NCBI GenBank assembly: GCA_028818385.1
Contig: JAPPNY010000172.1
Location: 1 to 36,029, forward strand
Length of the DNA stretch: 36,029 nucleotides
Source: Spirochaetaceae bacterium
Lineage (GTDB): Bacteria > Spirochaetota > Spirochaetia > SZUA-6 > Bin103
Direction: 5' to 3'
Under the pieces are notes generated by a model that was given only the letters and a program-made list of their open reading frames with translations, had not been told where the DNA came from and made no database searches. Position 1 is the first letter of the stretch. Every line of letters starts with the position of its first letter. The position numbers were made by a program, and so were the translations under genes. This document shows, in pieces, positions 7,900 to 15,109 of the stretch.

Positions 7900-8849
7900 T
7901 CACCCCGCGGCCAGCGCGAAGCCGTGTTGTTGCTGTGTGAGGAAGTGGCCGAAGACCAGGTTCGACTTCACCGTGATCTCGTCCTCGAAGTACGACTCGG
8001 GCAATCCCGTTTCGTCGCCGTAGAGGAAGTCGAAGACGGTCTGCTTCACCTGATCGCACGTCGCAATCCCGTCAGCGTGTCCGTGAATCTCACCAGCTTG
8101 AGCTGTAACGGTGCCGACTTCATCCTTCTCTCCATCCGCCCTATTGAGCTCCGCCTCGATCTCTTCGATGGTGGGCAGACTGCCCTTCAGATCGTCTGGC
8201 AGGACGTCGACCAAGCGGGTCTCCCAGTCCGCGATGCCGAGGGGTTTGGCGAGGTCGCGCAGGGCGTACTCCACGACTATGCGGTCCTTGCCCTTGCAGA
8301 GCACCAGGCAAATGGTGGCGCGTCATCGGGGTGTCGCTGTCGCCGACCTCAGGCGGCACCTGCCGTCCGACGAAGGCGAATCCTGCCCCGTCTCCAGCAG
8401 GAACCGTTGAATGTGGTCAACGAGCCCCTTCTCCAGCTCCCGTTCCGTGCGCGGTTCGGCGGTGCCGAGGAAGTCGAATAGGTACGAGTTCTTGAAAACC
8501 TGCGTGGCCAGATCGGAGTCGGCCGTCGGCAGCGTCCGAGGGAAGTTTGGTGACGGTGCTGCCCTGACGCTCGTGCTGCCGGCTCTCGATCTGAACGGCG
8601 AGCACGTTGCGGCTCCAGCCCTCCTCACGAGCCTTGGCGGCGTACCAGAGCCGAACGCCCTCGTCGTCAATCTTCTCCAGCAAGGCGATGTTGTGGTACC
8701 AGGTGATTTGTGCAAGCACCTCTTGCACGACTTCGCGCTTGGGCTAGGCTGCGGCGAAGGCACGCATGTACTTGGGGTTGCGGGGCGAGAATCCCCGCAT
8801 GTCCGGGAACGCCGCCCGGAGATCATGCGAGAGGCGGTCGACGGTCCCG
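7900..8849 (-). pseudogene. Decayed DUF1016 (PDDEXK nuclease, YhcG type) with extra C-terminal tail
   Basis: Read across frames, this stretch gives VDRLSHDLRAAFPDMRGFS, PRNPKYMRAFAAA, a TAG stop, then PKREVVQEVLAQITWYHNIALLEK, REEGWSRNVLAVQIESR, a frame change, then FKNSYLFDFLG and LVDHIQRFLLETG, another frame change into FAFVGRQ, and finally CKGKDRIVVEYALRDLAKPLG to GSLPTIEEIEAEL. This order is that of DUF1016 nucleases. The block that should follow FAFVGRQ, with the FYIDLLFYH and ELK metal-site motifs, is missing, so the catalytic core is deleted. The tail from about 8150 to 7900 (TVFDFLYGDETGLPESY and onward) is not DUF1016 and recalls HsdR C-termini, though weakly. At least one nonsense codon, two frameshifts and the core deletion make it clearly dead. 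Confidence 0.75.
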
Positions 8850-9246
8850 GAGCGTCGTTGTCGAGCTCCTGGTACTCGGCCTTGGGCAGGGCGCCGCGCA
8901 GGGTCTCGTAGTCCTTCTCGATCTGCTCCATCGCATCGATGATCGCCTGCGCGCGGTCGGCGCCGTCAGGCAGGGAGACGAGATGATCGAACTGCGCTTC
9001 GGCGTGCAGGAAGATCGCGCCCTTCCGGGAGAAGTCCTCCTTGGTGAGTGCGCGTGGCCTGCCGGCGCGCCTCGGAAGGGAGGGCTCGATCTCGGCCTTG
9101 ACCTTGAGGAAGCGGCTGTAGGCGTGGCGCAGGAAGATCAGCCCCATCACGGGCAGGAAGTACTCGTTGCTCGCGAATGGGGAGGTGGCCCGCAGGTTGT
9201 CCGCGCTGGACCAGAGCCTCTTCTCGATTTCGCCGATGTGCTCCAA
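8850..9246 (-). pseudogene. N-terminal fragment of a type I methyltransferase subunit (hsdM')
   Basis: About 130 residues match the start of HsdM: IEKRLWSSADNLRATS, PFASNEYFLPVMGLIFLRHAYSRF, then ALTKEDFSRKGAIFLHAEAQFDHL and LRGALPKAEYQELDNDAP. The order and spacing are those of the HsdM N-terminal helical domain. It breaks off at about 8850, where a one-base frame shift joins it directly to the DUF1016 start (VDRLSHDLRAAF). The whole methyltransferase domain, including the SAM and NPPF motifs, is absent, so it cannot methylate. The first codon would be TTG at 9246. HsdM with HsdS and HsdR normally forms a type I restriction complex; neither partner is intact here. Confidence 0.72.
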
Positions 9247-9259
9247 CCGTGTCCTGCTC

Positions 9260-9488
9260 AGATTCCCGGATCCGTCGATTCGACGGTCTGGGTGGAGTCG
9301 CCTGGGATCTGGCTACCGCTGATGTCCATGGTATCTGTTCCGTCGGCTCCGTACGCCATGGCCGTCCACAGGCACCCGGCCAGCGAGTCCGTAATTGCTT
9401 GTCAGCGAGCGACCTGAAGCCGGTGTCGCGCTTGATGCGCAAGGTACACCGCGTTCTCGTTCCCGGACAACCAAGGCTCCTCCATCAT
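9260..9488 (-). pseudogene. Remnant of a helix-turn-helix (excisionase/AlpA-type) gene
   Basis: From ATG 9488 the frame reads MMEEPWLSGNENAVYLA; after a frame change it continues IKRDTGFRSLADKQL. This resembles the start of the small helix-turn-helix proteins (…EEPWLS…L-G-IKRDTVYKWI…) that often precede hsdM or DUF1016 genes. The rest is scrambled, ending with a stop near 9260. A second, shorter copy lies at 10200-10290. Both end in the same 18-base TCCGGGAATCTGAGCAGG. Confidence 0.5.
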
Positions 9489-9569
9489 GGCACTGATCAT
9501 CTGTCGTCCACCACACCCGACGTGAAGCACAGTCAGTCTATACCCCGGGCTGGACAGCGCGATCCAAGA

Positions 9570-9690
9570 GGCTCCGTGATTTGTGCAGCGGCCTGCTGCA
9601 CTATTTCGCGCCGGCCCGCGCCGCGGAACATGCGCGCATGTACTTGAGGTTACGCGGTGAGAATCCCGCATGTCCGAGAACGCTCCCGGA
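9570..9690 (-). pseudogene. DUF1016 fragment, copy A
   Basis: The minus strand encodes GFSPRNLKYMRA and then, after a frame change, REIVQQAAAQIT. These are consecutive parts of the DUF1016 nuclease N-terminal domain. Flanking DUF1016 sequence is missing on both sides. The DNA is similar to the matching part of the longer remnant at 8700-8800. Confidence 0.65.
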
Positions 9691-9720
9691 GGTCGTCCGA
9701 CCCATGGACTCAGACCAGAC

Positions 9721-10050
9721 ATGGCGAGAGCCCGGTTCTTCACAGATGAGCAGGTCCCAAATGCGGTCATCATGGGCCTTCGCCGCAGAGGCGTGGATGT
9801 CCTGACCGTTCCCGAAGCGGGAACGCTGGGAGCCTCGGACGGCGAGCAACTGCGACGGGGCGCGAGACGAAGGCCGGGTCATCTTCACGCAGGATGATGA
9901 ATTCCTGCGATTGGCGGCGACGGACTCCAGCCATGCCGGCGTCGTATATGCTACCAAGAACGTCCGATTGGACAGATCATCCGCGGTCTGATGCTGATCC
10001 GCGAGGTGCTGGAGGCCGGAGAGATGGCCGGTCACGTGGAGTTTCTGTGA
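9721..10050 (+). pseudogene. DUF5615 PIN-like toxin gene with two frameshifts
   Basis: The first frame reads ARARFFTDEQVPNAVIMGL, RRRGVDVLTVPEAGTLGASDGEQL, the start of a DUF5615 PIN-like protein with its D-E metal site in FFTDEQVP. Near 9857-9870 the frame shifts to RDEGRVIFTQDDEFLRLAA and HAGVVYATKNVR. Near 9969 it shifts again to QIIRGLMLIREVLEAG and EMAGHVEFL, stop 10048-10050. Put together, these three pieces give a full-length DUF5615 protein of about 110 residues, so the gene is recently broken rather than fragmentary. DUF5615 proteins usually pair with a DUF433 antitoxin just upstream; none is present here, the upstream DNA being a DUF1016 scrap on the other strand. Sequencing error could cause two indels, but the neighbouring decay makes true loss more likely. 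Confidence 0.72.
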
Positions 10051-10069
10051 GCCGGAGATCGACTGGAGC

Positions 10070-10170
10070 AGGGCCAGATTGCGGCGCCAACGAATCTGTG
10101 CAGCGGTGCGTTGCACGATTTGGCGATCCGGTCGAGCCGCGGCGAAGACGCTCATGCAGCCCTACGTCTC
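10070..10170 (-). pseudogene. DUF1016 fragment, copy B
   Basis: The minus strand encodes VFAAARPDRQIVQRTAAQIR, then WRRNLALLQS, which is the DUF1016 segment immediately after the PRN-KYMRAF block. It ends abruptly where the opposite-strand DUF5615 gene begins. Together with copy A and the longer remnant this makes three partial copies of one DUF1016 segment in 2 kb. Confidence 0.62.
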
Positions 10171-10199
10171 GCAGGGCCGCCTCCGGGAACCGTTTCTCT

Positions 10200-10290
10200 C
10201 TCCTGCTCAGATTCCCGGACTCGCCGATCCGCCGGTCCGGCCACTTGTAGACGGTCTCGCGCTTGATGACCGAATCGGCCGATCAAGTCG
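10200..10290 (-). pseudogene. Second helix-turn-helix remnant
   Basis: The minus strand reads IKRETVYKWPDRRIGESGNLSRR. IKRETVYKW is the recognition-helix region of excisionase/AlpA-type proteins. The middle of the gene is deleted relative to the copy at 9260-9488, but both share the terminal TCCGGGAATCTGAGCAGG (here 10202-10219). It overlaps the last few bases of the radical SAM gene. Confidence 0.42.
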
Positions 10291-12040
10291 TCGCTACCGC
10301 GGACCGGAAGGACGCTACCGCGTCGTCGATACCATCGGCGTGGAAGCGAAAGTCGGCCGGTATCGACCGGTAGCGTGAGTCCACGCGAGCCAGCAGCGCC
10401 TCCCTCCGGCCGTCGGACGCGTCCTCATTCGTCCCGGGACGCGAAACGGTCTCCCGGAACAGCGTCAGCTCGGCATCCAGGAATTCCTTGAACGCCTGGA
10501 ACATCTGCTGATGACGGGTGAACTTCTCGAAGTGATAACCCAGCGCCGCCAGGCGGATCGCCTCCGCCAGCATGGTGGGATGGTCCTTGGAGACCTTCGC
10601 GATGAACGTGCTGTAGGCAGGGATCTGACCGGGGGAAAGGCGCCCGCGCACCATCATCAGCGCCGGATAGACCTGGTGCCTGGCCAGGGACGGGCTCACG
10701 TGCGGCAGCGGCTTCAGGTGCTCGAACAAGGTCAGGCAGCGCTCGAAGTAGTTCTCGAGGGTGGGGTCATAGACCGTGGAATTCACCCGCAGGTATCCCT
10801 CGATCAGTTTCGCCGGGTCCATCTGCGGCACGAAGTTCAGGGTGGTCGTGCTGGTTCCCGCGGGCACGTCAAGGAGCCGGCCTTCCGCTTGCATCCGGTG
10901 GTAGAGGTCCGTTCCCTTCAAGGCGGTCAGCATCCCGACCAGCGCCATCGGAATGCCGGCGTCCTGAATGAACTGGATCTGGGAACCGAACACCCGCTCG
11001 TCATCTCCGTCCAGCCCCAGGATGAACCCGCCCATCACCTGCATGCCCTTGTGCTGGATCTTGCGCACCGCGTTCAGCAGGTAGTCCGGTTCGCGCGTGC
11101 TGATGTTCTGCGGTTTCTTGGTGATCGCCAGGGCTTTCGGGTTGGGCGTCTCGATGCCCAGGAACACGCCGTTGAAGCCGGCTGCGATCATCGCGTCCAT
11201 CACCGTGTCCATGCGCGCCAGGTTCACGCTCGCCTCGGTGAACAGCCGGAACGGAAACTTGTGCGCGCGCTGCCACTCGGCGACCACCGGCAGCAGCTTC
11301 AGGGCCTCGCGCTTGTTGCCTATGAAGTTGTCGTCGACCAGGAACAGGTAGCCGCGCCAGCCCAGCCGGTACAACGCTTCGAACTCCTCGACCATCTGCT
11401 CGGGCGACTTGGTACGCGGCACGCGGCCGTAGAGCTTGGTGATGTCGCAGAACTCGCAGTCGAACGGACAGCCGCGGGAGAATTGCACGCACATGGCGTG
11501 ATAGTCCGCCAGCTCGACGAGGTCGAAGCGCGGGATGGGCGTCCGCGTGACATCGGGTTTGCGCGGCTCGCGATACATCGGTTTGGCTCTGCCGGCTTCG
11601 AGGTCCTGCAGGAACCGGGCGAAGGTCTCTTCCGCCTCGTCCAGAACGAAGTGGTCGACGCCGGCGATCTCCTCGTGGCACGCGGTCGGATAAGGCCCGC
11701 CCGCGACCACGGGCACGCCGGCACGGTTGCACCGTTCGATCACCGTGCGCAGCGATTCCCGCTGCACGATCATGGTCGACGTGAACACCATGTCGGCCCA
11801 GTCGAGGTCGGAGTCCTCCAGGGGGGAGACGTTCATGTCGACGACCCGCAGGTCGTACTCCGGAGGGAACATCGCCGCGACCGTGAGCAGCCCGAGCGGC
11901 GGGAATGCGGCCTTTGCGCCGAGCAACTCCAGGGCGTAGTTGATGCCCCAATAGGAGGGCGGATGGTCGGGATAGACCAGCAAGGCATTACGCACGGCCG
12001 AGTTCCCGTGGCGTGAGTCCCGTTGTGAGACGTTCACCAT
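10283..12040 (-). CDS. B12-binding-type radical SAM protein with DUF4070-like C-terminus
   Basis: The 585-residue protein has an N-terminal B12-binding Rossmann-type domain (residues about 20-150; FPPLGLLTVAAMFP, VVDMNVSPL, VVAGGPYPTA). A radical SAM domain follows, with the cluster motif CPFDCEFC (Cys191, Cys195, Cys198). The C-terminal helical region (about 400-540) is like DUF4070. The usual cobalamin DxHxxG loop is not seen (D-x-N instead), so base-off cobalamin binding is uncertain. The architecture is shared with the hopanoid methylase HpnP group, but that group is broad and no substrate can be named. SAM-radical chemistry would occur in the cytoplasm. It follows the Cache-domain gene by 17 bases on the same strand, so the two are probably cotranscribed. 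The C-terminus runs into the gene graveyard at 10.2 kb. Confidence 0.82.
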   Translation of the reverse strand: MVNVSQRDSRHGNSAVRNALLVYPDHPPSYWGINYALELLGAKAAFPPLGLLTVAAMFPPEYDLRVVDMNVSPLEDSDLDWADMVFTSTMIVQRESLRTVIERCNRAGVPVVAGGPYPTACHEEIAGVDHFVLDEAEETFARFLQDLEAGRAKPMYREPRKPDVTRTPIPRFDLVELADYHAMCVQFSRGCPFDCEFCDITKLYGRVPRTKSPEQMVEEFEALYRLGWRGYLFLVDDNFIGNKREALKLLPVVAEWQRAHKFPFRLFTEASVNLARMDTVMDAMIAAGFNGVFLGIETPNPKALAITKKPQNISTREPDYLLNAVRKIQHKGMQVMGGFILGLDGDDERVFGSQIQFIQDAGIPMALVGMLTALKGTDLYHRMQAEGRLLDVPAGTSTTTLNFVPQMDPAKLIEGYLRVNSTVYDPTLENYFERCLTLFEHLKPLPHVSPSLARHQVYPALMMVRGRLSPGQIPAYSTFIAKVSKDHPTMLAEAIRLAALGYHFEKFTRHQQMFQAFKEFLDAELTLFRETVSRPGTNEDASDGRREALLARVDSRYRSIPADFRFHADGIDDAVASFRSAVATT

Positions 12041-12057
12041 GCGTCACCAGAACGCGC

Positions 12058-13050
12058 TCACTCTCCTCCTTCGCCGGAAAGGAAGATCCCGGAGCCGACG
12101 ATGAGCTTCTGATCGGAGTTCGGAACCGGGAAGCCCTTGGCGTAGCCGATCTTCGGAGAGCCGGTCTCCTCATCGCCTTCGACCGTCGGATCGTCGAAGT
12201 TGTACCTGAGAAACATGCCCTCCTCGTTCTCGCGCGCGCCGTTTATCATTTCGTGCACGAACTTGACGCCGTTCACGTCCACGCGATCCATGTTGACCAG
12301 CCTGCCCTCGAGATCGCTCTGCGTTGCGTGAAACAGGATGATGCCGGAGCCGCTGACGACCCACAGATAGATCGAACCTTGCTTCCAGTGTCCGCCTTCC
12401 TGACGAAACGTGTTCCGGACCGGAATCAGGCCGCGGAAGTTCTCGGACATCACGCCGATCTGGTAGGCCCTTGCCGCCTCTTCGACGAAGGCGATCAGCG
12501 TTTCCCGGTCCACGACCTCCGACGCGGTCACGGAAGGCTCAGGAAGATCGGCATAGGTGATCGGAACATGGGAGACGTCCTGGGCGTACCCACCGACCAG
12601 CACGAACGTCCTGCCCGTTATGCCCGACGTGTACTCGACGGCATAGGCCGTCTTCGGTCCGTCGACGTGGTATTCGACGAAGCCGCCGCCTGCTGCGGCG
12701 GTGGCGAGCAGCTCCGCGACGACCTTCAGCCCGCGCTCATCCTCGACGCCCATCAGGTTCCTGCTCTCCGCCGCGCGATCGTTCCCGTGAATGAAGGGGT
12801 ATCCGTTCTTCAGGAAGATCACGAGGAACATCTCCCCGGACTTCAAGTTGCCCTCCACCCCTAGCCGTTCCCTGAGCCGCGCTCCTTCGTTGACGTCCGT
12901 GATCGCCTCGATGAATTGCTTCGTTTCCTCGACAAATGCCTTGAGGCTGTCGCGGTCGGTGACATCGCCGGCCGTCGTGCGGGCATGTGCCGCAGCGCTC
13001 GCGAGGATCCCCAGCATCAGGACGCCAAGCAGGGACCGCATCTTCGTCAT
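12058..13050 (-). CDS. Secreted protein with two Cache domains
   Basis: From ATG 13050 the protein has 330 residues and a clear signal peptide (MRSLLGVLMLGILASAAAHA, residues 4-23). The mature part contains two similar Cache-type modules. The first covers about residues 30-165, with SGEMFLVIFLKNGYPFIHG. The second covers about 180-325, with GSIYLWVVSGSGIILFHA and FVHEMINGARENEEGMF. There is no later membrane helix or signalling domain, so it should be a free periplasmic or extracytoplasmic ligand-binding protein rather than a chemoreceptor. Upstream in-frame starts extend to 13134 but lie before the signal sequence; GGGAA precedes ATG 13050 at a usable distance. It is 17 bases upstream of the radical SAM gene on the same strand. 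Small-molecule binding is inferred from the fold; the ligand is unknown. Confidence 0.75.
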   Translation of the reverse strand: MTKMRSLLGVLMLGILASAAAHARTTAGDVTDRDSLKAFVEETKQFIEAITDVNEGARLRERLGVEGNLKSGEMFLVIFLKNGYPFIHGNDRAAESRNLMGVEDERGLKVVAELLATAAAGGGFVEYHVDGPKTAYAVEYTSGITGRTFVLVGGYAQDVSHVPITYADLPEPSVTASEVVDRETLIAFVEEAARAYQIGVMSENFRGLIPVRNTFRQEGGHWKQGSIYLWVVSGSGIILFHATQSDLEGRLVNMDRVDVNGVKFVHEMINGARENEEGMFLRYNFDDPTVEGDEETGSPKIGYAKGFPVPNSDQKLIVGSGIFLSGEGGE

Positions 13051-13140
13051 CGACAGATTCCCGCTTCTCATAGGCTCTGGATAGCACAGCACCCGCATCG
13101 TGTCGACTTCCTCGCGACCGGGAGATCGAGCCACCGCTGC

Positions 13141-13189
13141 AGGAACAGCCCCGGCACGAAGGCATGGGACACGACGGGATGGTCGGGCA
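13141..13189 (-). repeat. Displaced copy of the glgP 3' end
   Basis: These 49 bases match the last codons of glgP (15116-15164) at 45 of 49 positions, in the same orientation. The encoded peptide PDHPVVSHAFVPGLFLQ parallels GlgP's PDHPFLPHPFVPGLFLQ, but the stop codon is lost. The match stops sharply at 13189. Seven bases later a copied alpha-E 3' end begins. Confidence 0.9.
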
Positions 13190-13196
13190 CGGTAGA

Positions 13197-13243
13197 TCTC
13201 CGAGGAAGAGGTCTATCGGCGCTTCGTCCGGCAACGGAAGTAG
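13197..13243 (+). repeat. Displaced copy of the alpha-E gene 3' end
   Basis: Bases 13197-13235 match 6712-6750 in the alpha-E gene at 36 of 39 positions, same strand. The peptide is SEEEVYRRFVRQRK followed by TAG (13241-13243), while the parent reads SEEEVYRRFV and then poly-Gln. The match begins sharply at 13197. The MetE-like gene ends inside this copy on the opposite strand (stop at 13213), so its last residues are antisense alpha-E sequence. Confidence 0.9.
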
Positions 13244-14340
13244 CCGGGATCGGCGCGTGCCGTCTCCCGCAGCATACGCGCGGCCGCGACTTCTGCCGTC
13301 AGCTTGGCGTATACCTCGTCCATGGAGACGTCGGCGCCCGAGCCCGGTGCAAAGCCGCAGTCCGGGTTGAGGGTGATACGCTCCGGCGCGACGAATTGCA
13401 GCGCCGCTTCCACCCGCTGCACGATCTGAGCAGCGGTATCGATCTGCCCGGGCGTTACGCTGACGCAGCCGAGACCGATCTGCAGTTCCTCTCGCAGATC
13501 GCGCAACACCTGCATGTCGCCGGCCTCCGGAGTGGTGAACTCCAGCGTCAGGTGCTGCGCTTGCAGCCGATTGAGCTGGGCGACGATCGGCGCGTAGCCG
13601 CCGCGATGGCTGCGCTCACCGCGTGCACGCGCACCGGCGCGCCGACAGAGGTGCACGGCGGTCGTCACGTCCGCAGCCATGGCGTGATGACCGCTCAACA
13701 CCTGGTTCACCATGTCCACCGAGAAGTCGGCCGCAGCGTCGGGATCTTCGTAGCCGGCCCGGACGTCGGGATCCACGAACAGGCACAGGTGCGGGTCGTC
13801 GATCTGAATCACGTCCGCCCCGGCGTCACACACCAGTTCCACCTCGCGTCGCAGGATCGGCACGCAGTCGCGCACGAACTGCTCTCGCGTGGGATACGCC
13901 TGCGACGAGCGCTGCGCATCCCACATGCGTTGGCCGAGCAGCGCCGGTGCCGGCAACGTGGCTTTCACGGCACGCGACGTCACGCTCTTGAGAAACGCAA
14001 CCTCACGAGCGATGAACCCCGCCGCTTTGGGCGCCAGCCTGTCTACCACCACCGTCCATGGGCGACCGTCGGCAGGGTTGGCCGAAAGCTCGAAGCCGTG
14101 GGCCAGCTCTGCAATCACGCCGATGTAGGACCGGCGCCGCCACTCACCGTCGGTGACCACGTCGAGACCGGCGTGCTCCTGCATGGCGACGACGTAGCGG
14201 ACGGCGGCGTCCATCCGCGCGCCGTAGTCCTCCGCGGCAAGGGACCCGGAGGCACCGATGAGGTCGCGAACGAATTGTGGTCGCGGTACGGAACCTACCA
14301 CCGAAGTGGGAAACAGGAAGCGCTCGCGATTGTCACCCAC
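13213..14340 (-). CDS. MetE-like cobalamin-independent methyltransferase family protein
   Basis: From GTG 14340 the product has 375 residues, the size of the single-domain MetE C-terminal (UROD/MetE) family. Zinc ligands are visible: His230 and Cys232 in VHLCRR, and Cys328 in NPDCGFAPG. The block DVIQIDDPHL (residues about 177-185) corresponds to the IQIDEPAL strand. Full MetE makes methionine from homocysteine and methyl-folate, but it is about 750 residues. Stand-alone C-terminal proteins often use other methyl donors or thiols, so the substrate is open. The start overlaps the stop of the upstream nucleotidyltransferase gene (14333) by 8 bases. A GTG at 14349 is an alternative, and residues further upstream in the long frame are antisense-like and not real. 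The last six codons lie in the duplicated alpha-E 3' end, so the C-terminus was reshaped by that rearrangement. Confidence 0.8.
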   Translation of the reverse strand: MGDNRERFLFPTSVVGSVPRPQFVRDLIGASGSLAAEDYGARMDAAVRYVVAMQEHAGLDVVTDGEWRRRSYIGVIAELAHGFELSANPADGRPWTVVVDRLAPKAAGFIAREVAFLKSVTSRAVKATLPAPALLGQRMWDAQRSSQAYPTREQFVRDCVPILRREVELVCDAGADVIQIDDPHLCLFVDPDVRAGYEDPDAAADFSVDMVNQVLSGHHAMAADVTTAVHLCRRAGARARGERSHRGGYAPIVAQLNRLQAQHLTLEFTTPEAGDMQVLRDLREELQIGLGCVSVTPGQIDTAAQIVQRVEAALQFVAPERITLNPDCGFAPGSGADVSMDEVYAKLTAEVAAARMLRETARADPGYFRCRTKRR

Positions 14341-15109
14341 GCGCGCCACCGCCGTCCCAGTGCGCGCGCGCCAGCTCGAAGTCCTGCTGGGTGTCGATCT
14401 CCATGTACTCTCCGGGCGTGTCGACGTGCGCGATTGGCACGCCCTGTTCCAGCATATCCTGGTACAGGTGGATGAGGTAGGCCTTCTCGAATGACGGCGC
14501 CTCTCGGAAGCTGGCACCGGCGTAACGGCGCCGGCAGCGATGATAGTGCTCTCTCAAGAGCGTGGCTCCCGAGCGGGAGAACTTCGAGACGCCGGTGAAC
14601 TCGCCGTACGCGGCAGACTCCCCAATGTCGCGATGGATGCGCGTGATCCGTCCATCAGCCGCGATTACCTTCTCGGCGTCGTCCGCCGGGTGGTCAGTGC
14701 GGTATCGGTAGCGGTCGGACCACTCCGTGTCCACGACCAGAGCGATGTCGTGGCAGTCGTTCATCACCCGCCGAATGACCTCCGGGGTAAACAGGATGTC
14801 GGAGTAGCAGCAGATGAAGGGCCCGTCCATCAGATCCTCGGCGTGCATCAGGGAGGCAAGGATGTTGTTGCGCTCCCAGTTGGCGTTGGTCCGGAACGTG
14901 AGCCGCGGATACGCTGCGCGGACGACGTCGATCCGGTAGCCGCCGATGAAGCAAACATCGTCGATGCCGTTGTCCCGGAAGGCCGCCAGCACCCAGTCGA
15001 GTATGCGCTGTCCGCCCACCTCGGCGAAGCACTTGGGCGTGTTCTCCGTGGCAGGCATCAAGCGACTGCCGCGCCCGGCTCCGATGATGATGCCGCGCGT
15101 GCGTGTCAT
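14333..15109 (-). CDS. Nucleotidyltransferase of the choline/phosphonate cytidylyltransferase-like group
   Basis: This 258-residue GT-A fold enzyme opens with IIIGAGRGSRLMPATENTPKC, the nucleotide-binding loop of sugar- and choline-phosphate nucleotidyltransferases (G-x-G-x-R, then P-K). Then come ILDWVLAAFRDNGIDDVCFI, the metal-site strand FICCYSDILFTPEVI and LVVDTEWSDRYRYRTDHP, with AEKVI and YGEFTGVSKFS further on. These later blocks recall LicC/PntC-type CTP-using enzymes rather than glucose-1-phosphate enzymes. It would activate a phosphorylated headgroup or sugar in the cytoplasm. The ATG at 15109 overlaps the glgP stop as ATGA, so translation should be coupled to glgP. Its own stop overlaps the MetE-like start. 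Longer starts (to 15205) run into glgP and are rejected. A link to glycogen (ADP-glucose synthesis) is possible but not favoured by the motifs. Confidence 0.78.
   Translation of the reverse strand: MTRTRGIIIGAGRGSRLMPATENTPKCFAEVGGQRILDWVLAAFRDNGIDDVCFIGGYRIDVVRAAYPRLTFRTNANWERNNILASLMHAEDLMDGPFICCYSDILFTPEVIRRVMNDCHDIALVVDTEWSDRYRYRTDHPADDAEKVIAADGRITRIHRDIGESAAYGEFTGVSKFSRSGATLLREHYHRCRRRYAGASFREAPSFEKAYLIHLYQDMLEQGVPIAHVDTPGEYMEIDTQQDFELARAHWDGGGARG

Noticed and set aside
12013..12864. Plus-strand frame opposite the Cache protein gene
   Set aside because: No motif; the minus strand has a signal peptide and two Cache domains.
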